A program made the translations under genes and the position numbers. From Clostridiaceae bacterium DTU079 (GTDB taxonomy: Bacteria > Bacillota > Clostridia > Acetivibrionales > Acetivibrionaceae), in NCBI GenBank assembly GCA_001512505.1, contig LFSC01000037.1, forward strand, positions 1 through 48,881: DNA of 48,881 nt, in the 5' to 3' direction. How positions within the stretch are numbered: the stretch's first letter is position 1; every line of letters starts with the position of its first letter. The notes under the pieces were generated by a model. That model did no database searches. It had not been told where the DNA came from and was given only the letters and a program-made list of their open reading frames with translations. This document shows, in pieces, positions 25,080 through 33,666 of this stretch.

Positions 25080-26828
25080 ATGAAAAAAATTATATGTTTA
25101 GTGCTATCCATTTTTACTCTAAGCTTTCATGCTGTTTCAGCAGCAAGCTCAGATATATCCGTTTTAGTCAATGGGGTAAATATATCTTTTGACCAAAGTC
25201 CGTATATTGACAGCAATTCAAGGACAATGGTTCCCATAAGGTTTATATCCGAGGCTCTTTCATCTGACGTTAAATGGGATGATAAGCAAAAAAAAGTAAT
25301 CATAACAAAAGGGGATAAAAAAATTATATTAACCATCGGACAAAATACTGCTGAAGTAAACGAAGAAAAAGTAAAGCTTGACACAACCCCTGTTATCAAA
25401 GGCGGCAGAACCTTTGTGCCGTTGAGATTTGTCGGAGAAGCTTTTGATGCTACCGTAACCTGGGACGATAAAAAAAGAATTGTAGAAGTCTCAACAATAC
25501 CTAAATTCCCCGAAAGCAGTTATTATAACGAACTATACAACCTGTTTACCTTAGTCCCTAAAGGACTTTCCGGTTCCATTATAGAGCAAAAAGCCAAATA
25601 TAACTTTAAAGAAGACGGCTCTGTCAGTACTCTGGATTATACTACCCTGGATTCGTTTAACAAAATTCCCTTGGAGCTGTCTCCGACAGGAGTTATCTTT
25701 TCTCCTGCAAAATATGATACCGCCGAATCCTTCGGAGTTGAAATTTTCAAGAATGTAAAGATAACCCAGAAACAGCTTATAGGCCAATACATATATTTCA
25801 CAGATCTAAAACCTGAAGATCTTGATGTTATCGATAAAAACGGAACCGTCTTTGTAACCACGAAGGGATTTGAGCCCTTCGACATAAAAGAAATAGGTTA
25901 TAATTTAAAAAGCAAAAAACTATTGGTATATCATCAGAACAACTTATATGCATTCTCTTTTATATACGACCCCAATGACACCAAATATCTATCCGACGAT
26001 ATTATGGAAAGCATTATTAACTCCATAGAGATAAACGGAACAGGGTTTAAGCTTGAAACTAAGGGTATTTCGGGTAATGGCAAAAATACCGTTGAAATCT
26101 CACAAACTGCTAAAACCACCTACACAGTTTTTCTTTCCAAAGAACAAAACGAGCTTCGGTTGAAAAATAAATATTTTCCGAAAAATCTCGACCTTTTAAA
26201 CATGGTTAGAATCGAGGGAGGAACCTTTATTGACGATGAAGGTGACAAAATAACCGTAAAACCGTTTTATGTCAGCAAGAACCTTGTAACAATCAATGAG
26301 TGGAATAAGTATTCTGAAGATAAGATAGATATTAAAAAATACAACTCAAAATATAATATAAATATAAAATCCGATAAATATCCGGCGATTTTTGAAACAG
26401 AAGAGATATACGGCATGGTCAGTATCAAAGACAGCCTGAGCCTTTTTAAATTCTGCAACAATCTTAGCAAAAGTCAAGGGTTGGAGCAATATTATACTTT
26501 CGTAAAAAACGATTATGGAGTATCAACATTATTTGAGCATAATAACGGTTTCCGTTTGCTCAGCGAATATGAATTGAAATATATCTTGAGAAAGACTAAA
26601 TCCCAGCCCTATAAAAACAGCGCCCGATCCAACACAATTGCTCCTGTAGGCTCTTCGGATAAAAATGTTTTCGGTATATACGACTATGAAACCAATGTCG
26701 CTGAAGTAACGGATTTTGACTATGTATTCAAAATAAAGGACAGCAATCAAATGCTGTGCGGCTTCAGATATGCAATGGATGCGGATGACCCGGTTCAGGA
26801 ATTAATCATTGATTTCTTCTCAAACTAA
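25080..26828 (+). CDS. Secreted stalk-domain protein with decayed formylglycine-enzyme-like domain
   Basis: 582 aa. Signal peptide 1-22. Two copper-amine-oxidase-N (stalk) repeats at about 26-140 show DSNSRTMVPIRFISEALSSD and KGGRTFVPLRFVGEAFDA. An unassigned region (145-365) follows. The C-terminus (about 374-570) matches the FGE/SUMF1 fold by its landmarks: MVRIEGGTF, YVSKNLVTINEW, FCNNLS, GFRLLSEYELKYIL, APVGSSDKNVFGIYDYETNV, and GFRYA. The catalytic cysteine region and the GNVWEW box are not conserved (TNVAEV), so activity is doubtful and a binding role is likelier. It is the only plus-strand gene in the island; GGGGTGG precedes the ATG by 7 nt. Confidence 0.75.
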   Translation: MKKIICLVLSIFTLSFHAVSAASSDISVLVNGVNISFDQSPYIDSNSRTMVPIRFISEALSSDVKWDDKQKKVIITKGDKKIILTIGQNTAEVNEEKVKLDTTPVIKGGRTFVPLRFVGEAFDATVTWDDKKRIVEVSTIPKFPESSYYNELYNLFTLVPKGLSGSIIEQKAKYNFKEDGSVSTLDYTTLDSFNKIPLELSPTGVIFSPAKYDTAESFGVEIFKNVKITQKQLIGQYIYFTDLKPEDLDVIDKNGTVFVTTKGFEPFDIKEIGYNLKSKKLLVYHQNNLYAFSFIYDPNDTKYLSDDIMESIINSIEINGTGFKLETKGISGNGKNTVEISQTAKTTYTVFLSKEQNELRLKNKYFPKNLDLLNMVRIEGGTFIDDEGDKITVKPFYVSKNLVTINEWNKYSEDKIDIKKYNSKYNINIKSDKYPAIFETEEIYGMVSIKDSLSLFKFCNNLSKSQGLEQYYTFVKNDYGVSTLFEHNNGFRLLSEYELKYILRKTKSQPYKNSARSNTIAPVGSSDKNVFGIYDYETNVAEVTDFDYVFKIKDSNQMLCGFRYAMDADDPVQELIIDFFSN

Positions 26829-26833
26829 AGGAA

Positions 26834-27001
26834 TAGAAGAAAAAGTAGTTCCAGAAACTTGCGTTACGCAGTTTAGAGCCTGTAAATACTCCTCAGGGTC
26901 GAGCAAAACTCGCAAAGCTCAAACAATGCTCTCCCTTTCCTCATCGTATTAACAGGCTCTACAACTTGCTTCACTATGTTTCTTCCATACTTTTTCTTCT
27001 C
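26834..27001. repeat. Long palindromic repeat, full-length copy C
   Basis: Begins 6 nt after the stop of the stalk/FGE-like gene. Outer arms GAAGAAAAAGTA and TACTTTTTCTTC pair; TAGAGCCTGTAAATACTCCT and the rest of the centre are almost identical to copy A. Where A has AAAAATAT/ATATTTTT, C has AAAAAGTA/TACTTTTT, so both arms changed together. It may also end transcription of the convergent genes. Confidence 0.8.
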
Positions 27002-27026
27002 TTTAATCGTCATCCTAACATTGATT

Positions 27027-27073
27027 AAGAAAAAGTAGTTCCGGAAACTCAAGTTTCTGGAATATTTTTTCTT
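27027..27073. repeat. Palindromic repeat, short copy D
   Basis: AAGAAAAAGTAGTTCCGG with GAAACT pairs with AGTTTC and TGGAATATTTTTTCTT. It is the outer arm of the family with the whole centre missing, 26 bp from copy C. Confidence 0.7.
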
Positions 27074-27082
27074 CTCCCACAT

Positions 27083-27115
27083 AAAAAAGCCCAGGACTCC
27101 AATGTTCCTGAGCTT
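27083..27115 (-). terminator. Terminator of the celD-like gene
   Basis: On the minus strand AGCTCAGGA pairs with TCCTGGGCT and is followed by six T. It lies about 20 nt after the stop codon. Confidence 0.85.
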
Positions 27116-27134
27116 CTTCTATATATGGGCAAGT

Positions 27135-29090
27135 TTAGTTATAAGGCAAGGAAGGTATTTTTCTCAAAAGAAATCTCTTTAATATACTTACATCAAGCGA
27201 ATCTATTGCTCCGTCAGAATTTACATCAGCTGCCTCTCTTGCAGGCAATGAATCCAGCTTTCTCAATACATATCTTTTCAGAACAGACAGGTCTAATGAG
27301 TCAACAAATTCATCGCCGTTAACATCCCCATAGAGAATTTTGCTTCCGGAATCAAATGGATTCTCCTTCATGTTTGCAAAACCGGCAAGGGCATAAATCA
27401 ACGCACCGCTCCAGTTTATTGCAATTTCATTGGTCTCGTAACTATCCTGAATATCAACCCAATTCTTTGCTCCGGGCCATCCTCCTCCAACAAGACATCC
27501 TGGCCACGGATCACGGATTCCGTCCGCTCCGGAACGCCTGTCGTGCGGATTCATAGGAGGATTGATTCCAAGCCCCGTCACATATGACCTGTTGTAATAG
27601 TTTCTTCCGAAAATATGGCTAAGAGAATCCAAAGCCGCATTTATATAATCGGTATTGGGTGAAAGTTGATGAGCAACCTGCAGAACCATTGTCTGCCTTG
27701 CTACGGTACCGTTGCATCCCCAATAATATGTTGTTCCGAGAGTCCTTCCATATCCATGGCTGTTGCTGGTTTCTACAATGGAATCGGCAACTGAAATAAG
27801 GGATCTCTTAATTTCATCCTCCAGATTCTTGTTTTTTCCGGATCTTTTAGACAACAAATAAGTGAACATACCGAGATTCTGAACATCGCCCCAGTCAAAA
27901 TCGGCTATAACTTTTTTTGAAAAGCTTGCTGCACGGGTTTCAAAATCCTTAAGATACTCTTCATCCCCTAAAGTCTCCCACATTTCTGCCGCTGCCCACA
28001 ATCTGTCATCTTTGTCGTCTGTATCGTAAGGACCGGTTGAAAAACCATTCATATTCGGTGGCTGATTTGACGGATTTGATTTAAGGAAATTATAGCTTAG
28101 TTTTGCAGCTTCTATACACTTGTCTGCAAAGGCTGAATCATAGGGTCTGTATATCCTTCCAGCCATAGCCATCATAGCGACAAAATCCGCAGTAGCCGCA
28201 CTTCCCCAAGGTACAAAAAATCTTTCTTCCCATTCATTTTCCGGCATAATAAATCCGCCGAAGTCCCTTGTGGACAGCTTATGGGCAACTTTACCGCTTC
28301 CGTCAGGATACTGCATTTTTAAAAGCCAATCCAACTCATATTTTATCTCATCGAGATAATCGGGAATATTATTATTTTTTTCAGGAATATCCAGTTTAAT
28401 GGACTCCAACTGATCCTGAAACTGTTCCCATGCCAAAAGCATACCGCCAACGGTTATACCTGCATTAACCACATACTTGTTATAATCTCCAGCGTCATGC
28501 CATCCACCGGTACCGTCCTTTTTGGTGTGCTGGCCGTTAATATAGTCAAGATAAGCATCTTGAGTGTGGCACGCTGCATGGGAGTAGTTATTTCCGTTAT
28601 ATGTAGCTTGAACCTGTGTACCGCAGCGCATCAGATATAGGCCTATCATGGCTACTTTGAAAGGATCGTCATATACATTTGAAGCAATTTTAAAATCAAC
28701 ACTTTTTCCGACACCGGGTACTGCAAGATAAAATGTTCCTTCTTCAGTAACCTGTGAAAAATCGGCTATGTAGACAGTTTCGCTGGTATCTCTATCAAAC
28801 ATGGAAACTGCGGTTCCTGTGTAAACAATAGTTCCGTCTTTTTTGGCTACATAAAAGGTTGAGCAATTAGCAGCAATAGTTGCCTTCTTTTGCTGGCCGG
28901 GCAAATATCCTATTGAGTTAAGGCGTACCCTGTTGTCCTGTTGGTAGTTTTCCGTTATTTGTGCAGCAGATACATCAGAACTGCCTAATTGATGAAAGAA
29001 TACTACACTGTAGAATAACATTACAGCCACAAGTAATAAAGATGTCATGCGTTTATTCATGTTGTTCTTAGTTGACATTGTACTACCCAT
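27135..29090 (-). CDS. celD: Cellulosomal GH9 endoglucanase, CelD-like, with type I dockerin
   Basis: About 651 aa. Signal peptide to about residue 43 (DVSAAQ). An Ig-like domain (about 50-135) precedes the GH9 barrel (about 140-572). WHDAGDYNKYVV holds the base aspartates D199 and D202, NPHDRRSGADG a conserved substrate loop, and YETNEIAINW the acid E555. Dockerin 586-648 has two good repeats, DVNGDEFVDSLD and DVNSDGAIDSLD. Layout and motifs match A. thermocellus CelD closely. It cuts beta-1,4-glucan as part of a cellulosome. AAAGGAG lies 12 nt before the ATG at 29090; the ATG at 29102 abuts it and a TTG at 29099 is also possible. Confidence 0.93.
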   Translation of the reverse strand: MGSTMSTKNNMNKRMTSLLLVAVMLFYSVVFFHQLGSSDVSAAQITENYQQDNRVRLNSIGYLPGQQKKATIAANCSTFYVAKKDGTIVYTGTAVSMFDRDTSETVYIADFSQVTEEGTFYLAVPGVGKSVDFKIASNVYDDPFKVAMIGLYLMRCGTQVQATYNGNNYSHAACHTQDAYLDYINGQHTKKDGTGGWHDAGDYNKYVVNAGITVGGMLLAWEQFQDQLESIKLDIPEKNNNIPDYLDEIKYELDWLLKMQYPDGSGKVAHKLSTRDFGGFIMPENEWEERFFVPWGSAATADFVAMMAMAGRIYRPYDSAFADKCIEAAKLSYNFLKSNPSNQPPNMNGFSTGPYDTDDKDDRLWAAAEMWETLGDEEYLKDFETRAASFSKKVIADFDWGDVQNLGMFTYLLSKRSGKNKNLEDEIKRSLISVADSIVETSNSHGYGRTLGTTYYWGCNGTVARQTMVLQVAHQLSPNTDYINAALDSLSHIFGRNYYNRSYVTGLGINPPMNPHDRRSGADGIRDPWPGCLVGGGWPGAKNWVDIQDSYETNEIAINWSGALIYALAGFANMKENPFDSGSKILYGDVNGDEFVDSLDLSVLKRYVLRKLDSLPAREAADVNSDGAIDSLDVSILKRFLLRKIPSLPYN

Positions 29091-29102
29091 TTTTCTCAAC
29101 AT

Positions 29103-29432
29103 CTCCTTTACAAAATTATTATTTAGGAATTTAAAAAAACTCCAACCCTCCTTTAAAATGTAATATAGTAATATGTAAATGTTGTTGCTTACTGGATTTA
29201 AATAATAAAAATCACATATATGGAAATAATTTTGGAACAGTGGACGATTTGAATGAAACATTCCTCAAAACTACAAGGTCCGTCACAATAACTTTATCAG
29301 GATTAATAACATGTATTGAGAAGACAAAAACGAAAGAAATTACTCCAATTACACTATAAAAAAACAGAGAATAGTTTATTATTCCAATTAATCATTTACT
29401 TAATTCCATTATAACTGCTATTTTCAACCAAA
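29103..29432. other. Long leader region of the celD-like gene
   Basis: 330 bp, AT-rich, between the celD-like start and the end of tlyA. Besides the ribosome site, a second AAAGGAGGG stands about 50 nt upstream in an untranslated context. No confident promoter or RNA structure was seen. The minus-strand frame stays open here but has no start support and no known N-terminus. Confidence 0.4.
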
Positions 29433-30242
29433 TCAAGCCAAATCGTTGTGTGAGTCGTCAACTACCTTGCAAGATAGGCTTAAAAGCTCGTCCATATCGG
29501 TATTTCCTTCTTTTTTTGACAAATAAACGAGATATTCAATATTTCCCTCAGGACCCTTTATCGGAGAATAATCCAACCCTTTGATCCTGAGCCCGATATC
29601 CAGGCAAAAAGCAATAATATCCTTTATAACATCCTCATGTACCTTTTTGTCGCGAACCACCCCATGCTTTCCTACCTTATCCCTCCCGGCTTCAAATTGA
29701 GGTTTAATCAGGCATAAGATTTCGCCGTTCTCCTTAGTTAATTTTACTGCTACAGGAATAACTTTTTTAAGAGATATAAAGGAAACGTCTATTGATGAAA
29801 AATCCACCAAAGTCCCAAGGTGCTCCGGTTCCACATATCTTATATTGGTTCTTTCCATACATACAACCCGCTCATCATTTCTAAGCTCCCACGCAAGCTG
29901 TCCGTAGCCCACATCTATTGCAAAAACTTTTGATGCACCGTTTTTTAACATACAATCGGTAAAACCCCCGGTAGAAGCTCCTATATCTACAGCAACCTTA
30001 CCGCTAAGATCTATGCCGAAAACCCTTATTGCTTTCTCCAGTTTGAGACCTCCCCTGCTCACATAAGGATGTATGTTTTCTTTTATTTCGATGACCGAAT
30101 CGATATCCACCTTAACCCCGGGCTTGTCCTCCCTGTTGTCGTTAACAAAGACCACTCCTGCCATTATGGAGCTTTTTGCCTTTTCCCTGCTGTCAAACAG
30201 CCCTCTGTTCACCAAGAGCACATCAAGTCTTTCCTTCTTCAA
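29433..30242 (-). CDS. tlyA: TlyA-family rRNA 2'-O-methyltransferase
   Basis: 269 aa from the TTG at 30242, which has GGGAGG 9 nt upstream and gives the usual family length; the frame open to 30317 is extra. An S4 domain (about 3-60: ERLDVLLVNRGLFDSREKAK) is followed by an FtsJ-like methyltransferase domain with VAVDIGASTGGFTDCML, and catalytic-type residues in IDVSFISLKKV and LIKPQFEAG. Family members methylate 16S/23S rRNA riboses; some act as haemolysins. It normally precedes nadK; here the cellulase island lies between. Confidence 0.93.
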   Translation of the reverse strand: MKKERLDVLLVNRGLFDSREKAKSSIMAGVVFVNDNREDKPGVKVDIDSVIEIKENIHPYVSRGGLKLEKAIRVFGIDLSGKVAVDIGASTGGFTDCMLKNGASKVFAIDVGYGQLAWELRNDERVVCMERTNIRYVEPEHLGTLVDFSSIDVSFISLKKVIPVAVKLTKENGEILCLIKPQFEAGRDKVGKHGVVRDKKVHEDVIKDIIAFCLDIGLRIKGLDYSPIKGPEGNIEYLVYLSKKEGNTDMDELLSLSCKVVDDSHNDLA

Positions 30243-30324
30243 AAAAATAATCCTCCCTACGTTGCCCGAAAAATTCAAAATTTCTTTAACCTCAAGAAAT
30301 ACTTGAATTCTACCCATTAATTTT

Positions 30325-30378
30325 ATACGAAAAAAAAATAACTTTTAAGTGGGTTAGAAAGAATTAACCTTCTAACCC
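30325..30378 (-). terminator. Probable hairpin terminator at the end of dxs
   Basis: GGGTTAGAA (30351-30359) and TTCTAACCC (30370-30378) form a 9 bp stem overlapping the dxs stop codon, followed on the minus strand by ACTTAAAAGT and nine T. It would weaken or stop read-through into tlyA. Confidence 0.55.
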
Positions 30379-32246
30379 CTTTTCTTGTTCAGCAGCTTTA
30401 ATACATCATTATAAATTGAGTCGGCATCCAGCCGGTATATATGCTGAAGCTCACGGATAGAGCCATGAGGAATAAAGCTGTCCGGATAACCGATGACTTT
30501 TGACCGGATATTTATATCCTTCTGACTTATCATCTCCAAAATTCTGCTTCCGTATCCACCTTCCATTGCATTATCCTCAATTGTCACCAGAGCTCCGGTC
30601 TTTAAAACGGAACCGAGTATTGTATTAACATCAAGAGGTTTAATAAATCTGGAATAGATGACCTCAGCCGAAATATTCAGTCTTTCCAGCTTTTGCTGAA
30701 CCTCCAGAGCCACCTCCAGCTTATTGCCAATCGTCGCAATAGTAACATCCTTACCTTCTTTGACAATCAATGATTGTCCCATCTTTACAGGTGGTGTATC
30801 CAAAAGCTTTTCAGGTCCTTTCCCCCTCGGGTACCGTATTGCTATCGGGCCGTCATGCTCAAATACCGCATACCAAAGCATTTTCCTCAATTCATTGTAA
30901 TCGCAGGGTGCTAAAAGGGTCATATTGGGAATATGCCGCATAAATGAAATATCATATATACCCTGATGGGTCTCTCCGTCCTCTCCAACTATACCTGCCC
31001 TGTCAATGGCAAAAACCACATGAAGGTTCTGCAGGGCAACATCATGCAACACCTGGTCATAAGCCCTTTGCAAAAAGGAGGAATACAATGCCACAACAGG
31101 CACCATTCCGTTACTTGCAAGGCCGGCAGCAAAGGTTACCGCATGCTGCTCCGCTATACCCACATCAAAAAATCTATCCGGAAACCGTTTGGAGAATCCG
31201 TCAAGTCCGGTTCCGTGGGGCATTGCAGCAGTAATTGCCACAACCCTTTTATCCTTCTCTGCGATATCTATAATCTCTTTTCCAAACATATCGGAATAGC
31301 TGGGCCCACTGTTGGCTATAACCTCTCCGGTCTCAATCTCAAATGGTGAAATGCCGTGATAAACGGCAGGATTCTCTTCCGCATAGGTATATCCTTTTCC
31401 TTTTTGAGTGCAGACATGTACCAATACCGGTCCTTTAGCTTTTTTTGCTCTGGTAAGTACATTTTCCAGTTCCAGCAAATTGTGTCCGTCAATAGGACCC
31501 AAATACTTAAAGCCCAATTCTTCAAAAATAATACCCGGCATTATCATATATTTGATTGTGCCCTTAACTCTCCCCAATGCTTTGGCTGCACTCTTTCCAA
31601 TGGCAGGTATCTTATTTAAGAATATGTCAATATCTTCTTTAACCTTGAAATAAAAAGGCTCTGTCCGAATTTTGCTCAAATACCGGGAAAGGCCGCCAAC
31701 ATTTTTGGAAATTGACATTTCGTTATCATTTAATATTACTATAAGGTTATTTGGGGATCTTCCTGCATCATTTAAAGCTTCAAAAGCCATACCTCCGGTT
31801 AGGGCGCCGTCTCCTATAACGGCAATGACAGAATATTTTTCGTTCTTCATATCCCTTGCTTTTGCAATGCCAAGGGCCGCAGAAACTGAAGTGCTGCTGT
31901 GTCCGGTATTGAACACATCATACTCGCTTTCCTTTGTTTTCGGAAAACCGGAAAGTCCGCCCAGCTTTCTTATAGTTTCAAACTTATCTTTCCTGCCGGT
32001 AAGCATCTTATGAACATAGGATTGATGCCCGACATCCCATATTATCTTGTCCTTCGGGGTGTCAAACACTCTGTGAAGGGCTAATGTCAACTCTACTACC
32101 CCTAAATTGGAAGCTAAATGACCTCCCGTTTTTGAAACCTTCTCTATAAGAAAAGCCCGTATCTCATCCCCAAGCTCCTTTACTTGCTCAATACTGAGCT
32201 TCTTAATATCTTCAGGAAAATTAATATTATCCAGTAACTGTGTCAA
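30372..32246 (-). CDS. dxs: 1-deoxy-D-xylulose-5-phosphate synthase
   Basis: 624 aa. Thiamine diphosphate binding motif GDGALTGGMAFEALNDAG near 150; the transketolase-like pyrimidine domain has GIAEQHAVTFAAGLA and VFAIDRAGIVGEDGETHQGI; the C-terminal domain ends with DNAMEGGYGSRILE. It joins pyruvate and glyceraldehyde-3-phosphate to start the MEP isoprenoid pathway, feeding IspA encoded 2 kb upstream. The TTG start has a weak GAGAG site; no better start was found. It follows oapA by 47 nt. Confidence 0.96.
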   Translation of the reverse strand: MTQLLDNINFPEDIKKLSIEQVKELGDEIRAFLIEKVSKTGGHLASNLGVVELTLALHRVFDTPKDKIIWDVGHQSYVHKMLTGRKDKFETIRKLGGLSGFPKTKESEYDVFNTGHSSTSVSAALGIAKARDMKNEKYSVIAVIGDGALTGGMAFEALNDAGRSPNNLIVILNDNEMSISKNVGGLSRYLSKIRTEPFYFKVKEDIDIFLNKIPAIGKSAAKALGRVKGTIKYMIMPGIIFEELGFKYLGPIDGHNLLELENVLTRAKKAKGPVLVHVCTQKGKGYTYAEENPAVYHGISPFEIETGEVIANSGPSYSDMFGKEIIDIAEKDKRVVAITAAMPHGTGLDGFSKRFPDRFFDVGIAEQHAVTFAAGLASNGMVPVVALYSSFLQRAYDQVLHDVALQNLHVVFAIDRAGIVGEDGETHQGIYDISFMRHIPNMTLLAPCDYNELRKMLWYAVFEHDGPIAIRYPRGKGPEKLLDTPPVKMGQSLIVKEGKDVTIATIGNKLEVALEVQQKLERLNISAEVIYSRFIKPLDVNTILGSVLKTGALVTIEDNAMEGGYGSRILEMISQKDINIRSKVIGYPDSFIPHGSIRELQHIYRLDADSIYNDVLKLLNKKRG

Positions 32247-32293
32247 CCAGATTTCACTCTCTTTCTCTTTTTCTTAATTAAAGCGCAACCTCA

Positions 32294-32932
32294 TCAATTA
32301 TGTGTCTTCTTTCTTTTAGAACCGTTACTTCCAAAACCAAATTTACCGAATAAAAACTTTAATATTACTCCAACCTTATAAACAATATAATTGCTATGCT
32401 TAATGGCAACAGTTTTGCCAATTGCTTTGCCTCCGATTGTGAGCGAAGCCACAATTCCTGTAAAGCAAAGTCCTACAATGGTTGAAGTAATGCCTTTACC
32501 GGATTGTACTATCTTGACAACAATATATGCACTGCTGGTACCGCTTATAACACCGCATATATCGCCCACAACATCGTTGCATACGCTGGAAACCTTATTT
32601 GCATTTCTTATAAGCTTTATTGCCTGTTTTGCACCATAGAATTTCCTGGATGCCATGGCATGAAAAGGAGATTCGTCAGCTGCAGTTACGGCAATTCCAA
32701 TTATATCAAAAACTATACCGATAATGACAATAATAAGTACAATCAAAATTGAAAAAAACAAACTAACATCCTCAAGCAAAACGGACGATATCACTGAAAG
32801 ACTTGAAGACAGAAAGAATGTTAATGTAATAATAAATAAAACCCATCGTTTATTTTCTTCTTTACTACCGATATTGTTCTTCTTGAACTTTACCTTTTTT
32901 CCGTTAGCAGGTTGCTTATAATTGTCATCCAC
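32294..32932 (-). CDS. oapA: OLE-associated membrane protein OapA
   Basis: 212 aa. A basic N-terminus (KKVKFKKNN) precedes two strongly hydrophobic segments (about 31-53 and 57-84), then conserved VTAADESPFHAMASRKFYGAKQ, further hydrophobic segments (about 125-170, 180-198) and a basic tail. The DxxxD pair D120 and D124 in CNDVVGD matches, from memory, the aspartates whose mutation poisons OapA in Bacillus halodurans. OapA binds OLE RNA and puts it on the membrane. Automatic pipelines may call it a CorB-like transporter. GTG start, GGAGG 10 nt upstream, 45 nt after the OLE RNA end. Confidence 0.9.
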   Translation of the reverse strand: MDDNYKQPANGKKVKFKKNNIGSKEENKRWVLFIITLTFFLSSSLSVISSVLLEDVSLFFSILIVLIIVIIGIVFDIIGIAVTAADESPFHAMASRKFYGAKQAIKLIRNANKVSSVCNDVVGDICGVISGTSSAYIVVKIVQSGKGITSTIVGLCFTGIVASLTIGGKAIGKTVAIKHSNYIVYKVGVILKFLFGKFGFGSNGSKRKKTHN

Positions 32933-32975
32933 TTAGGCTCTTCCTCCAAAGACACTGTAAAAACCGGTAATATGT

Positions 32976-33595
32976 AAACACAGGGTGGATATACGCTGAG
33001 TAAATTTTGCGGCTTAGGTCAGGCATGATTTCCACAGAAGGTGCTGAAATGTCGCCAAATCAGCGGTTTCCCTTTAAACCTTCAGCCATTGTTAAACAAT
33101 GGGGCCTGATTACCACTTAGTCCACACTGCAATCCCCAGCGTAACTCTTATCGAACAGTCTAGGGGTTTTCCCCGACAGTCTAACCGATTCCTAGCCTCT
33201 TTTGCAAAATTGGTTTCAAACTGCGATAGTGCGTATGTATCGGCCAATACATACCCACCTGACCATTATCCGCCAATCCCACTCAAGGCAGGCTACTCTG
33301 CTCACAGCACCGATACGGTACCGCAAAACAGGTTTAATCCTTGCTCGTAGAAAGCGAACCCTGAAAAACATTATTGATTCAGAGTATTATTTCCACAAGA
33401 CAAGGTCTCCACGGTAAAGGGGTCAGCACCCGCATGCCATTGCGGGATGCCCCTAAACCTTAACTCCCAGCACCAGCCCACTACTGGGCGTAACAAGCCA
33501 GCACAAGGAACTTCATCGATGTGCCCTTTAACGGATTTTTAGGCCCGTCTTTAGAATCGGTAGTACTGACTAGAATACTGCACCACCCTGTTTCA
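32976..33595 (-). ncRNA. ole: OLE RNA (ornate, large, extremophilic)
   Basis: About 610 nt without a coding frame, much more GC-rich than nearby spacers. The two ends pair: ACAGGGTGG at the 5' end (33583-33591) with CCACCCTGT at the 3' end (32980-32988). Inner hairpins include CCCGCA/TGCGGG inside AGGGG/CCCCT (33418-33454), CCATTG/CAATGG (33086-33102) and TATGTAT/ATACATA (33234-33253). Length, end pairing, the oapA gene immediately downstream and the nusB-xseA-ispA-dxs setting are those of OLE RNA. It forms a membrane ribonucleoprotein needed in related bacteria for tolerance of cold, short alcohols and magnesium. Ends are placed from pairing, not from data. Confidence 0.9.
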
Positions 33596-33666
33596 CTAGC
33601 ATTTTTATATAATCATTAAATTTCAAACTTACTGATAATAATCTATAGCCAATCTTCAGTAATAAA

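Noticed and set aside
25080..26828. Active formylglycine-generating enzyme or true copper amine oxidase
   Set aside because: The catalytic cysteine region and GNVWEW box are not kept, and the stalk repeats alone do not make an oxidase.
29091..29261. N-terminal extension of the celD-like frame
   Set aside because: No ribosome site for the upstream start, and a secretory signal peptide begins at the later methionines.
32294..32932. CorB-like magnesium transporter annotation for oapA
   Set aside because: No CBS or transporter-core domain; the adjacent OLE RNA and the DxxxD pair fit OapA better.
33099..33417. Two small plus-strand frames inside the OLE block
   Set aside because: No ribosome sites, no protein family features, and they lie antisense to a structured RNA; they are by-products of GC-richer sequence.
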